Counted from the stretch's first letter, positions 8,619-17,016 are shown. The stretch is 64,000 nt of DNA from Mycolicibacterium sp. lyk4-40-TYG-92 (GCF_030209435.1 NZ_JARVRX010000014.1:186001-250000); one strand, 5' to 3'. Numbers and translations: made by a program. Notes: generated from the letters alone by a model not told the origin.

Positions 8619-9468
8619 GTTTCGGTATTCCCATCGCCACTCGGATGATTCGATGCATGACAAAGCCAGGCAGTATCTTGTTGGAGATCAGCAACATTCG
8701 TGCGTCGAGCCCCACGGGGTGTTTCGCGAAGGGCGCCGTTTCCCCCAGCGCCGCGGCGAGCCCGCGGGCGAACCGTTCGGGAGGCTGTGCCAGCCGCATC
8801 GCGGCCCGCCCGCGTTTGTCGATGTTGCGGTGATGCGGGGCATAGGGACCGTCGAAGTCGCGGTGATCGGTGGTCCCGGCGTCGGTGATGATATCGGTGT
8901 CGAATGTGCCGGTGACCAGGACGGTGACGCCCAGCCCGAACGGGGCCACCTCACCGGCCAGCGACTCCGCCCAGCGTTCGAGGGCTCCCTTCGCCGCGGA
9001 ATACGCTGCGATGGCAGGCATTCCGCGGACCCCACCCTGGCTCGAGATCACCACGATGCGGCCATGGCCCACCGCCCGCATGGACGGCAACAGCGCCTTG
9101 GTGAGCAGCACCGGACCGGTCACATGGGTGGCCAGCATCTGGTCCCACAACTCGATGGGCGTCTCCTCGACCATGCCGGCCGCGGCGATTCCGGCATTGT
9201 GCACGACCGCATACGGGGCCCCGATCGCCTCCTCGATGAGTTTGGCCGCCGCGGCGATCGACGCCCGGTCCTGCAAATCGAGTGGCACGCCGATCAGACA
9301 CGGGTCGTTGTCGCGGGCACCGACGGTCTCGCGGAGTCGTGGCATTCCGGTATCCGGGGTCCGCATCGCGGCGACCACCCGCCAGCCGTCCCGGTACAAC
9401 CGCACTGCCGACGCGAAGCCCAGCCCCCGGGATGCGCCGGTGATGACGACGGTGCGGGGCTCAGCCAT
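8611..9468 (-). CDS. Short-chain dehydrogenase/reductase (SDR)
   Basis: Classical-type SDR, 285 aa, an NAD(P)-dependent alcohol/ketone oxidoreductase. The nucleotide-binding motif TGASRGLG is near residue 11-18, followed by HNAGIA, the catalytic Ser in VISSQGG and YSAAK. The C-terminal about 45 residues are longer than in minimal SDRs. The start overlaps the stop of the AveC-like gene by 8 bp and the stop overlaps the ALDH start, so it is embedded in the operon. The cofactor preference is probably NADP-like, given a basic residue in the glycine motif, but that is weak evidence. Confidence 0.92.
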   Translation of the reverse strand: MAEPRTVVITGASRGLGFASAVRLYRDGWRVVAAMRTPDTGMPRLRETVGARDNDPCLIGVPLDLQDRASIAAAAKLIEEAIGAPYAVVHNAGIAAAGMVEETPIELWDQMLATHVTGPVLLTKALLPSMRAVGHGRIVVISSQGGVRGMPAIAAYSAAKGALERWAESLAGEVAPFGLGVTVLVTGTFDTDIITDAGTTDHRDFDGPYAPHHRNIDKRGRAAMRLAQPPERFARGLAAALGETAPFAKHPVGLDARMLLISNKILPGFVMHRIIRVAMGIPKHV

Positions 9469-10576
9469 GATGTCCTTGCTCTGCGCACCGGTTGCTCGTG
9501 GACGCCAGCTCCACCGCGGGGCGGCCGTCCGGTTGTCCTGTCATCCAGGTCGACATGATGCCGACCGAATACGGTCCCTGCTGGCCGTTCTCTTCGTAAT
9601 ATCCTTGAGGGTCATAGACTTTGGCTTCCGGATATGGCCACGGGCACGCCACCGATGTCGCCAATCCGGACATACGGATGGCTGTGAATCCGGCGCCGTA
9701 GCAGAAGTAAGCGGCGTTCACGATGACGAACATGACCGTGAACATGCCGAGCACCGGCCGGCCGGCGAACAGCCGCACCCGTTGCGAAAGTTTCTCGGCC
9801 ACCGTGCGGCCGGTGTCGTCGCGGTAGACCAGGATGCCCGCGGGGATCATGACGAAGGTGACCATCGTCGACTCCCACAGCAGCGGGAACTGGAACGTCG
9901 TGCCGGTGAAGATGGACCCGAACGGGATCACCTGCGAGTAGATGTACAGCCCGGTACGGACCAGGGTGAGTTCGAGCATCATGTCGAACAGGAAGCCGAT
10001 GACGAAGATGAACCCGGCCAGCGTGACCAGTGGGTGGCGCCACACGAACGAGTCGACGGGCTTGCGGGCCTGAATCTTTCGCAGGATCCAGACTGCCGGA
10101 AAGTACGGCCCGAACTGGAACATGACGTAGCCGAGGACGATGAAGGGCTCGACCGTCGGCGACAGCGACACCCACGGCCAGTCCTCGGGCCAGTGCCACA
10201 GCGCCGGGTTGTAAACGGCGTACGGCGACCAGTTCATGTAGGGGTCCTGCCACACGATGGCGGTGGTGATGAAAGCCATCAGCACGATCGGACTGCCCGG
10301 ATTGCGCCGCCATCCCCACACGCAGACGGCGACCAGGGCGGGCACCGAGAAGATGGTGAAGGCCTCCCACACCGTGATCCAGTGGTCGAACCCGAACAGG
10401 AAGTCGACGGGCCGCGGCGCTCCCTGCACGTCGGGGTTGGTGATCCGCGGTGACACCGCTCCGCGGCGCGCGTAGTGGGCGACGACGGCACTGAGCACGA
10501 CGATGACGGCCGACCATACCCAGGGCCATGGTGAACGGCTCTGCCGCGGAGCGAGTTTGGTGTCCAGTGCGGTCAT
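9461..10576 (-). CDS. AveC-like (spirocyclase-family) integral membrane protein
   Basis: A 371-aa polytopic membrane protein with about six to seven hydrophobic spans (for example near residues 20-35, 55-75, 120-140, 160-180, 210-235 and 265-285). It has aromatic, acidic loops such as WQDPYMNWSPYA. The size, the topology and that conserved loop resemble the AveC spirocyclase/dehydratase-like family found in actinobacterial natural-product and lipid loci. The ATG at 10576 has GAGGAG 6 bp upstream. It is 3 bp from the binding-protein gene upstream and overlaps the SDR downstream. A cyclase or isomerase role at the membrane is an inference from the family; it could equally be a membrane oxidoreductase partner. 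Confidence 0.75.
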   Translation of the reverse strand: MTALDTKLAPRQSRSPWPWVWSAVIVVLSAVVAHYARRGAVSPRITNPDVQGAPRPVDFLFGFDHWITVWEAFTIFSVPALVAVCVWGWRRNPGSPIVLMAFITTAIVWQDPYMNWSPYAVYNPALWHWPEDWPWVSLSPTVEPFIVLGYVMFQFGPYFPAVWILRKIQARKPVDSFVWRHPLVTLAGFIFVIGFLFDMMLELTLVRTGLYIYSQVIPFGSIFTGTTFQFPLLWESTMVTFVMIPAGILVYRDDTGRTVAEKLSQRVRLFAGRPVLGMFTVMFVIVNAAYFCYGAGFTAIRMSGLATSVACPWPYPEAKVYDPQGYYEENGQQGPYSVGIMSTWMTGQPDGRPAVELASTSNRCAEQGHHG

Positions 10577-10579
10577 GCG

Positions 10580-11692
10580 TCACTCCTCGCCGAAACGGTC
10601 GACCAGGTGGGAATTGATGCCGTCGGCATCGAGTTGCCGCGCCACGAGATAGCCGGCGCCCATCCAGGCCCGACGGGTCCACTTGCCGAACGACACGCGG
10701 GTGCCCGGCGCGCCGGCAGCGGCCGGCATCATCTTCACGCGCTCCAGCGCCTCTTTGACGCCACGGGGGCTCAGCGGGTGCGCGTCGGTGAAGGCGCGAA
10801 GCAGGGCGCTCGCGACGTCGCGGTTGACGACGGGGACGCAGTACTCCGGCCTACGGCCGTAGGCCTTCTGGTAGTCGTCGAGGAAGCGCTGCCCGACGGG
10901 ATTGGCCTCGTCGTACTGGTCGACGCCCGTCCATCCCATGAATGCCTGCCACATCACCGGGTTTATCCACGCATTCTGGAAAGCGGTGCTGGTGAACCGT
11001 GGCGGGTCCCAGTCCAGGGCCTGCAGTGCCGCGTTGAGGAACACGATGCCGAACCCGAAACCACAGTGCACCAATGCATCCGGCTTGGCGTCATGCATGG
11101 TCTTGACGACCTCGTGGACGTTCTGCGCCGTCTGGGCGATCTTCGCCTCGGCGATGATGCGAATACCTTTGCGCCGACAGGCATCCCGGAAGTGCTCGAG
11201 GTAGGTGTCCCCGACCAGCGAGTGCTCGATGAGCACACCCACTTCCCGGTATCCGGCCTTGGTCAGCTGGTCGGCCCAGAAGATCGGCTCGTCGGTCAGC
11301 GAGCCCTGGGGAAATGAGAACGTCCACTCACCCAGCCAGTCGTCGCTGCCGCTGACGCTTATCGCGGGAATCCGGAACCGCTCTTCGATGGCCTCGCGGG
11401 TGGGTACCGCGTTGTCACTGATGTGCGGTCCGAAGACCACGAGACACCCTTCGTCGACCAGTTCGCCGAAGGCGTCGATGACGGCCTTGACGGTCCCTTT
11501 CGGCAGACCTTCGACTTCCCTGTAGATGATCTGGACCGGGCGGTCGATGACACCTTCGGCCAGCGCCGTCTTGAACACCAGCTCGAAGGACTGTGACAGG
11601 TCGTCCTTCATCTCCTTCGGATACGCGTCCGGCAGCCGGAAATCCATCAGGTAACCCAGTTTGATGGGCTGCGCAGTGCTCTCGTAGGACAT
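10580..11692 (-). CDS. Cytosolic periplasmic-binding-protein-fold (LivK-like) ligand-binding protein
   Basis: A 370-aa protein matching the type-1 periplasmic binding fold (leucine/amide-binding, Peripla_BP_6-like): IKLGYLMDF, VVFGPHISDNAVP and PDALVHCGFGFG are typical strand/loop signatures. The predicted start (ATG at 11692, strong GGAGG upstream) gives no signal peptide or lipobox, and no ABC permease or ATPase genes lie nearby. It therefore probably works inside the cell, as a ligand sensor, carrier or enzyme partner rather than a transporter receptor. It is the first gene of the operon running to the P450 at 4656. Confidence 0.82.
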   Translation of the reverse strand: MSYESTAQPIKLGYLMDFRLPDAYPKEMKDDLSQSFELVFKTALAEGVIDRPVQIIYREVEGLPKGTVKAVIDAFGELVDEGCLVVFGPHISDNAVPTREAIEERFRIPAISVSGSDDWLGEWTFSFPQGSLTDEPIFWADQLTKAGYREVGVLIEHSLVGDTYLEHFRDACRRKGIRIIAEAKIAQTAQNVHEVVKTMHDAKPDALVHCGFGFGIVFLNAALQALDWDPPRFTSTAFQNAWINPVMWQAFMGWTGVDQYDEANPVGQRFLDDYQKAYGRRPEYCVPVVNRDVASALLRAFTDAHPLSPRGVKEALERVKMMPAAAGAPGTRVSFGKWTRRAWMGAGYLVARQLDADGINSHLVDRFGEE

Positions 11693-11750
11693 GCCACCTC
11701 CGTTGGAACCGGCCGGGGAGATATGAAACCTAATATTTGTTCTGAACGTA

Positions 11751-11768
11751 GCTGAGCACTCGCTCAGC
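11751..11768. promoter_or_regulatory. Inverted repeat upstream of the binding-protein operon
   Basis: GCTGAGC-actc-GCTCAGC is a perfect 7-bp dyad with a 4-bp centre in the 102-bp gap between the AAA+ gene stop and the binding-protein start. The position, about 60-75 bp upstream of the ATG at 11692, suits an operator or a promoter element of the downstream operon. A small hairpin at the end of the AAA/VWA transcript is the alternative; there is no T-tract. Confidence 0.45.
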
Positions 11769-11794
11769 GTCAATCACCAGATCCCGAAACCGGG

Positions 11795-12583
11795 TCAATC
11801 GCGCAGGTAAACGTCGCTCATCTCGTCGAGACCCCGGGCCACAACGGGGTCGTCGGTCAACGGGCCGGCGATCGCCGCACGCGCGGCCTCCTGCGCGGTC
11901 AATCCCTCTGCCATCAATCGTCCCGCGGCGATCAGCACCCGGGTTGAGGCGACCTCGCGCAGTCCTGCGGTCTCCAGCCGGCGGATCGCGTGCGCGAAGG
12001 CGACCAGACGGGCCGCGGCGTCACTGCCGACCGCGGCCTCATGGGCGACAATCTTCTCCTCGACTTCGGTTGCGGGAAAGGCGAATTCGATGGCAACCAT
12101 GCGTTGCCGCGTCGAGTCCTTCAGGTCTTTCAGGACGCTCTGATAGCCCGGGTTGTACGACACCACCAGGCCGAAACCCGGTGCGGCATCGAGCGTGACA
12201 CCGAGCCGTTCGAGGGGCAGCTGCCGACGGTGATCGGCCAGCGGATGCAGCACGACAGTGGTGTCCTGCCGCGCTTCGACCACCTCGTCGAGGTAGCAGA
12301 TCGCCCCTTCACGCACGGCCCGCGTCAGTGGACCGTCGACCCATTCGGTCTCCCCGCCCCGAAGTAGGAATCGCCCGACCAGGTCGGCGGTGGTCAGGTC
12401 GTCGTGGCACGACACCGTGATGAGCGGGCGGCCCAGGTCGTAGGCCATCGCCTCGACGAATCGGGTCTTGCCGCAGCCGGTGGGTCCTTTCAGCACGATC
12501 GAAAGGCCCTGCCGGAAAGCCGCTTTGAACACGTTCTCCTCGTTGCCGACCGCGACGTAATAGGGCCGGGCTCCTGCCGTCAT
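11795..12583 (-). CDS. MoxR/CbbQ/NorQ-type AAA+ ATPase
   Basis: A 262-aa single-domain AAA+ protein. Walker A GPTGCGKT is at 33-40 and Walker B ICYLDE at 95-100, followed by a C-terminal helical domain with the GFGLVVSYNPGY segment typical of CbbQ/NirQ/NorQ proteins. Such ATPases work with a VWA protein to remodel or activate a target enzyme, often by metal or cofactor insertion. The partner is encoded immediately upstream with a 4-bp ATGA overlap. No Rubisco, nitric oxide reductase or methanol dehydrogenase gene is present, so the client is probably an enzyme of this locus. Confidence 0.92.
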   Translation of the reverse strand: MTAGARPYYVAVGNEENVFKAAFRQGLSIVLKGPTGCGKTRFVEAMAYDLGRPLITVSCHDDLTTADLVGRFLLRGGETEWVDGPLTRAVREGAICYLDEVVEARQDTTVVLHPLADHRRQLPLERLGVTLDAAPGFGLVVSYNPGYQSVLKDLKDSTRQRMVAIEFAFPATEVEEKIVAHEAAVGSDAAARLVAFAHAIRRLETAGLREVASTRVLIAAGRLMAEGLTAQEAARAAIAGPLTDDPVVARGLDEMSDVYLRD

Positions 12584-14301
12584 GCAGGCATTCCTTTCGG
12601 GTTGGGAACTTTCGGCATCCGTCGACGCACATCAGCGGATTGCAGTGCCGACCGGAACAGCGGGCCGATCGTGGCACTGAGCTGATCGAGCCGCGGCAGC
12701 GTCGCATGGGCGGCGCTGCCAAAAACCCTGCGTAGATCGTCGATGTCGGTGCCGGCACCGACGGTCAGGCACAGGCAGCCGATCCCCTGTCGCCGTGCTT
12801 CGGCAAGTGCGCGGCGGGCGTCGGCCGCGCCGTAGGCCCGCTCATAGCCGTGGTCGTAAGCCAGCCCGTCGGACAGCACGACCAGGAGTCGCCGTGCGGT
12901 GCCGCCGTCACGCTTGAGCACCGCGGTCCCGTGCCGGATGGCCGCGCCGAAGCGCGAGTAGGCGCCGGGGCGGAGGCCATGCAGGCGGCGCAGCACGGCC
13001 GCGTTCACGTCGTCGCCGAAACGCTTGACGGGCATCATCCGGACCGCCGAACGCCCTTGCGACTGAAAGGCATACAGGGCCACGCGGTCACCCAGGTCGT
13101 GCAACGCGACCATCAGCGCGGCGGCCGCCGCCCGTTGGTGGTCATGCACCGTCCGCCCCGCGGAGCTGGGTTGCCCGGCCGAGCCGGAGGTGTCGAGCAG
13201 CAGCAGTACCGACAGGTCTCGGCGGCGCCGGAGGCTGTCGATGTAGACCGCCTCGTCAGGAACCGAGCCGGCCCGGAACTCCGCCTGCGCCTCGACCGCC
13301 GCGTCGATGTCGATGTCGTCGCCCTGCGCCTGTCGGCGACAGCGATCGAGTCCGACGCCGAGCCGCGCCAACGGTCTGCGCAGGCCATGAGCGTCCGGTA
13401 CCGGAGGCACCCCGGATCGGTCGGGCTCGGGCTCCACCTCCTGGACGGTGCACCAGCCTGTTCGGTAGCTGCGGCGATGGACGTCCCACTCCGGATATCT
13501 GAATCCGCCTGCTTCCCCGGCACTCCCCTCTTCTGGGGCAGTGGCCATCGACACCACGGCATGGCCGCCACCGACCGGCCCGGAACGGGACCGATGGGTC
13601 GGCGTATCGGCGCCGGGCGTGCCGCTGCCGGTGAGCTTGCGTGCCACCGACAGCATCTTGGCCAGCAACGTGCCCAGTCCGCCGCCACCGCCAACGGGGC
13701 TGGTGAAGATGTCTCCCGCATTCTCCGCGTCGTCGTCACCCTCGCTGTCGGCATCGCCGGGCAGTTCGACGAGTTCGGGTTGCCTCCCGGCCCGCGGGGC
13801 ATGGTGGCCGTCTACAGCATTCTTGCTGGCCGCCAGAATATTTCGCGCCTTGATGGTGCCGAAGACCGCGGGCGGCTCGGCGATCGGTTCACGGCTCAGG
13901 GCCAGGGCCAGCGACGCCTCGGGCGATTCGCTGCGCGCGGCGACGGCGGTGTCGATGACTACGCGCACCGCGGGCGGCAGTAAAACGTCCATCTGCGCGA
14001 GCGCGCGGTGGCCCTCGATGGCCAGATACCGGGTGGCGACGGCACTGCGGCGACCGATGCGGCGCAGGAGGTCGGGTTCCAGGCTGCCGGCCGCCAACAG
14101 CGACGACTGCACCGCCAGGGCACACAGCTGATCGACCGTGGGCGCGGACGGATCGAGATACATCGTGTCGCCGTCGGTCCAGGTGGGCTGCCCCGGAACG
14201 GTCGCCACCACTTCCACGGGGCGGCCCGCCATCGCCGACGCCAAGAGGCCGAATCGCCGTACGCCGTCTTCCGTGGCGCCGCTGTCCACCGAATCTGTCA
14301 T
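12580..14301 (-). CDS. VWA-domain (NorD/CbbO-like) partner of the AAA+ ATPase
   Basis: A 573-aa protein with a C-terminal von Willebrand factor A domain. The MIDAS motif DTSGS is at about 370-374, and VVLSDG supplies a later metal ligand. The N-terminal half is a helical client/ATPase-binding region. The central part is low-complexity and acidic (DADSEGDDDAENAGD) with Gly/Pro-rich linkers. The start was set at the ATG at 14301, because an upstream in-frame start at 14463 would reach into the TetR gene. Together with the AAA+ protein it forms a MoxR-VWA-type activation module. The gene is divergent from the tandem TetR regulator across a 153-bp region with repeated motifs. Confidence 0.88.
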   Translation of the reverse strand: MTDSVDSGATEDGVRRFGLLASAMAGRPVEVVATVPGQPTWTDGDTMYLDPSAPTVDQLCALAVQSSLLAAGSLEPDLLRRIGRRSAVATRYLAIEGHRALAQMDVLLPPAVRVVIDTAVAARSESPEASLALALSREPIAEPPAVFGTIKARNILAASKNAVDGHHAPRAGRQPELVELPGDADSEGDDDAENAGDIFTSPVGGGGGLGTLLAKMLSVARKLTGSGTPGADTPTHRSRSGPVGGGHAVVSMATAPEEGSAGEAGGFRYPEWDVHRRSYRTGWCTVQEVEPEPDRSGVPPVPDAHGLRRPLARLGVGLDRCRRQAQGDDIDIDAAVEAQAEFRAGSVPDEAVYIDSLRRRRDLSVLLLLDTSGSAGQPSSAGRTVHDHQRAAAAALMVALHDLGDRVALYAFQSQGRSAVRMMPVKRFGDDVNAAVLRRLHGLRPGAYSRFGAAIRHGTAVLKRDGGTARRLLVVLSDGLAYDHGYERAYGAADARRALAEARRQGIGCLCLTVGAGTDIDDLRRVFGSAAHATLPRLDQLSATIGPLFRSALQSADVRRRMPKVPNPKGMPA

Positions 14302-14326
14302 GCCTCGCCCATGCCTTGACCAAATA

Positions 14327-14409
14327 TCTGTTCCACCATAGAGTCCGATTTTGACCGCAGTCAATGACGTCGTCGGGAGCACCCGCCCGAACTTCTGTTC
14401 CACGCTAGA
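14327..14409. promoter_or_regulatory. Direct repeats in the VWA/TetR divergent promoter region
   Basis: TCTGTTCCAC-CA-TAGA (14327-14342) and TCTGTTCCAC-GC-TAGA (14394-14409) match at 14 of 16 positions and are 67 bp apart start to start. One lies near each divergent gene start (14301 minus, 14455 plus). Such spaced direct repeats suit binding by the tandem TetR protein encoded next door, giving autoregulation and control of the AAA/VWA genes. This is inferred, not shown. Confidence 0.55.
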
Positions 14410-14454
14410 TTGTGTGGAGCGCGGCAGCTGATCGCGCAGGCACGGAGGGAGGAC

Positions 14455-15714
14455 ATGACTCACGCATACGACGACGGCACCCGTCGAACCGAAATCCTCC
14501 AGACCGCAGCGTCGCTCATCGCGTCGACCGGCCTACGTACCTCCCTGCAGGAAATCTCCACTGCCGCAGGCATTCTGCCAGGCAGCCTGTATCACCATTT
14601 CGAGTCCAAGGAGGCCATCCTCGTCGAGCTGATCCGGCGCTTCCACACCGATCTCGATCGCATCGGAACCACCGCGCAGGACCGCCTCGACGGACCCGAC
14701 ACCGCACCGTTTCCGGAGAAGATCGTCGCCCTCGGGTCCGCCATCGCCCGCTGCGCCGTCCAGCACGGCGCCGCGCTGCAGATGTCGTTCTACGAATCCC
14801 CCAGCGACAACCGCGAACTCGTCAAGCTGCTCAGCCAGCCGCACACCGCCGTCCGACAGGCCATGCTCAACACGCTGCGCGCCGGCAAGTGGGCCGGCTA
14901 CCTGCGGCCCGAGACCTCCGACCTCCCTACGCTGGCCGACCGTATCTGCCAGTCGATGATGCACGTCGGCCTCGACGTGATCCGCAACAACGCGTCACCC
15001 GATCAGGTCGCGACCGTCATGTGCCGCATCATGCTCGGCGGTCTGGCCGGCCGGCTGCCCACCGACGCCGAACTCGACGACTCCCCCGCCCTCGCCGTCG
15101 CTGAGGCAGCCATCGAAACCTGGTCGGACGACGTGGTTTCCGAGGGCAGTGACCGGGCCGTCCATGTGCGCACCGTGGCCCGCGCCGAATTCGGCCGTCG
15201 CGGTTACGAAGTCACCACCATCCGGGACATCGCGGCGGCGGCCGGCATGGGGATCGGGACCGTGTACCGCCTCATCGGGTCCAAAGAAGAACTCCTGGCC
15301 TCCATCATGGCGTCCTTCGGGACGAAGGTCGGCGACGGGTTCGACCGTGTCCTGGGCACCGACGCGACGCCGGTGCAGAAGCTCGACGCGCTGAGTTGGG
15401 TCAACATCAACGCACTGGACCGGTTCCCGGACGAGTGGAAGATCCAGCTGGCCTGGATGCGGCAGTCACCACCCGATACCCCCGCCATCGGCCTGGCATT
15501 CACCGCCCGCATGCGGCAGTTGAAAGCCCTGGTGTCGGACGGGCTGCGGTCCGGCGACATTCGTATCGACAGCCCCAACCGTGAAATGCTGGCCCGCTGT
15601 GTCATGGATCTGCTGTGGGTGCCGCAGAACATCATCGCCACCGAGGGCAACCGTGCCGCACTGCTCACCGCGCGCGACACCATGCTCCGCGGCATCGCGG
15701 TCCGAGACGACTGA
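14455..15714 (+). CDS. Tandem (double) TetR-family regulator, Mce3R-like architecture
   Basis: A 419-aa protein containing two complete TetR units, each with an N-terminal helix-turn-helix: about residues 10-58 (ending GSLYHHFESKEAIL) and about 238-284 (ending GTVYRLIGSKEELL). Ordinary TetR proteins are about 200 aa. The same fused layout is known from M. tuberculosis Mce3R, which represses the mce3 operon and lipid genes. The ATG at 14455 is preceded by GGAGGGAGG. It is divergent from the VWA gene and just upstream of an enoyl-CoA hydratase carrying the recurrent operator. It is the prime candidate for the regulator of this island, including the mce operon at 36570-45645. Orthology to Mce3R itself cannot be decided here. 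Confidence 0.88.
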   Translation: MTHAYDDGTRRTEILQTAASLIASTGLRTSLQEISTAAGILPGSLYHHFESKEAILVELIRRFHTDLDRIGTTAQDRLDGPDTAPFPEKIVALGSAIARCAVQHGAALQMSFYESPSDNRELVKLLSQPHTAVRQAMLNTLRAGKWAGYLRPETSDLPTLADRICQSMMHVGLDVIRNNASPDQVATVMCRIMLGGLAGRLPTDAELDDSPALAVAEAAIETWSDDVVSEGSDRAVHVRTVARAEFGRRGYEVTTIRDIAAAAGMGIGTVYRLIGSKEELLASIMASFGTKVGDGFDRVLGTDATPVQKLDALSWVNINALDRFPDEWKIQLAWMRQSPPDTPAIGLAFTARMRQLKALVSDGLRSGDIRIDSPNREMLARCVMDLLWVPQNIIATEGNRAALLTARDTMLRGIAVRDD

Positions 15715-15743
15715 GAGCGCCATCACGCCGAGGCCGACTGATT

Positions 15744-15780
15744 GGTGATGCTATTCTCTCAAATGGAGAATGCCACTATC
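15744..15780. promoter_or_regulatory. Composite operator with GAGAAT/ATTCTC half-sites
   Basis: ATTCTC (15753-15758), 7 bp, GAGAAT (15766-15771), flanked at 3 bp by GGTGAT and ACTATC. The stretch from TATTCTC through GCCA-TATC is nearly the same as at 2966-2994, although the two flank unrelated genes. TATTCT (15752-15757) could serve as a -10 box for the hydratase at 15794, so a bound repressor would occlude the promoter. Confidence 0.65.
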
Positions 15781-15793
15781 AGTTAGGTAGCGC

Positions 15794-16558
15794 ATGCAGG
15801 GCGAGCGAAGCGACAGTGCCGTGAACGTCGAGTTCGACGGTGGGTTGGCCGTGCTGACCATCGACCGGCCGCATGCCCGCAACGCTATTTCGCTGGACAC
15901 CATGGACCAGCTGAATGGTGCACTCGACGCCGTGGCCGAGGCCCGGGTGCTGGTCATCAAAGGTGCCGGTGAGCGTGCGTTCGTCTCCGGCGGTGACCTC
16001 AAGGAGCTGGCCGCCATCACGACGCACGACGGCGCCGCCGAGATGGCGTGGCGGATGCGCGCCATCTGTGACCGGCTGGTGAATTTTCCCGGCCCGGTGA
16101 TCGCGGCCCTCAACGGGCACGCGCTCGGTGGGGGCGCAGAGTTCGCGACGGCCGCAGACATCAGACTCGCGGCCGAAGACATCAAGATCGGCTTCAACCA
16201 GGTGACACTGCAGATCATGCCGGCATGGGGCGGCGCCGAACGCCTGGCCGCCCTGGTGGGCACCGGCAGGGCGTTGCTGCTCGCGGGCACCGGCGAGGTC
16301 CTCACTGCGGGCGAGGCCGAGCGAATCGGATTGGTGGACAAGGTCTTCGAACGGTCACGCTTCGAGGAGAGCTGGCGGCAGGTGGCCCAGGCGCTGACGG
16401 CCGCCCCTGTGCGCGACATCAAGCGCGTCGTCCGGGGGCTGCCGCCTGCAGACGCCGTGGACGCCTTCGCCCGACATTGGGTTTCCGACGAGCACTGGGC
16501 GGCTGTCGACAACCGCACCAAACCGGTGCAGAGTCTTGACGCAGGACGCTCAGCCTGA
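15794..16558 (+). CDS. Enoyl-CoA hydratase/isomerase (crotonase family)
   Basis: A 254-aa crotonase-fold protein. FVSGGDLKEL and LGGGAEFATAAD form the oxyanion hole and the first catalytic Glu (GGGAE). The second crotonase Glu position reads Gln (GFNQVTLQIMP), as in several family members that are isomerases, hydrolases or lyases rather than hydratases. The start is the ATG at 15794, 22 bp after the operator. It is followed after 11 bp by a secreted-protein gene, probably in the same transcript. A beta-oxidation role is likely; the exact reaction is open. Confidence 0.88.
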   Translation: MQGERSDSAVNVEFDGGLAVLTIDRPHARNAISLDTMDQLNGALDAVAEARVLVIKGAGERAFVSGGDLKELAAITTHDGAAEMAWRMRAICDRLVNFPGPVIAALNGHALGGGAEFATAADIRLAAEDIKIGFNQVTLQIMPAWGGAERLAALVGTGRALLLAGTGEVLTAGEAERIGLVDKVFERSRFEESWRQVAQALTAAPVRDIKRVVRGLPPADAVDAFARHWVSDEHWAAVDNRTKPVQSLDAGRSA

Positions 16559-16569
16559 AGGGAGCATTC

Positions 16570-17016
16570 GTGATTCGTCTGCTGCTTGCCGCAACGACGG
16601 CCGGTGCCGCGGCACTGGGTTTCGCGTCCTCGGCTGCCGCTGCGCCGCCACCGGCCCCCACCAGCTGCATCATCACGGGTTATATGGTCCCGATGGGCTG
16701 CGATCAGACCACAGCCGCCGCCAATGGCGTTCCGCGGTGGGGCAACTCCTGCAACGATCTCAACAAGTTGGCGTGGGACGACACCGATGTCGGCACGGTC
16801 ATCGGTACCATCCGGTGCGACGGCAACGTGTGGGCCCGCATGGGACAACCGCCCGAGGGAGTACACCCCCTCGGCTCTCCATGCGGCGGCGACGACGGCG
16901 TACAGCCGTTCGAGTTCTCGCAGACGCCCGACAACCACCTCATCGTGTGCAACTGGATGCAGCCGCCGGAGACCCGGACCTGGGTGCCGTACAGCCCCAA
17001 GTGGTCGAGTTACTGA
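16570..17016 (+). CDS. Small secreted cysteine-containing protein of unknown function
   Basis: A 148-aa protein with a clear Sec signal peptide (hydrophobic stretch, then SSAAAA-PPP near residue 25) and a mature domain with six Cys, enough for three disulfides. No enzyme motif is recognised. The GTG start at 16570 has GGGAG 6 bp upstream. It is 11 bp downstream of the hydratase, so it should be exported under the same operator control. The stop overlaps the convergent FadD stop by 7 bp. A small-molecule-binding or cell-wall role is possible but unsupported. Confidence 0.82.
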   Translation: MIRLLLAATTAGAAALGFASSAAAAPPPAPTSCIITGYMVPMGCDQTTAAANGVPRWGNSCNDLNKLAWDDTDVGTVIGTIRCDGNVWARMGQPPEGVHPLGSPCGGDDGVQPFEFSQTPDNHLIVCNWMQPPETRTWVPYSPKWSSY

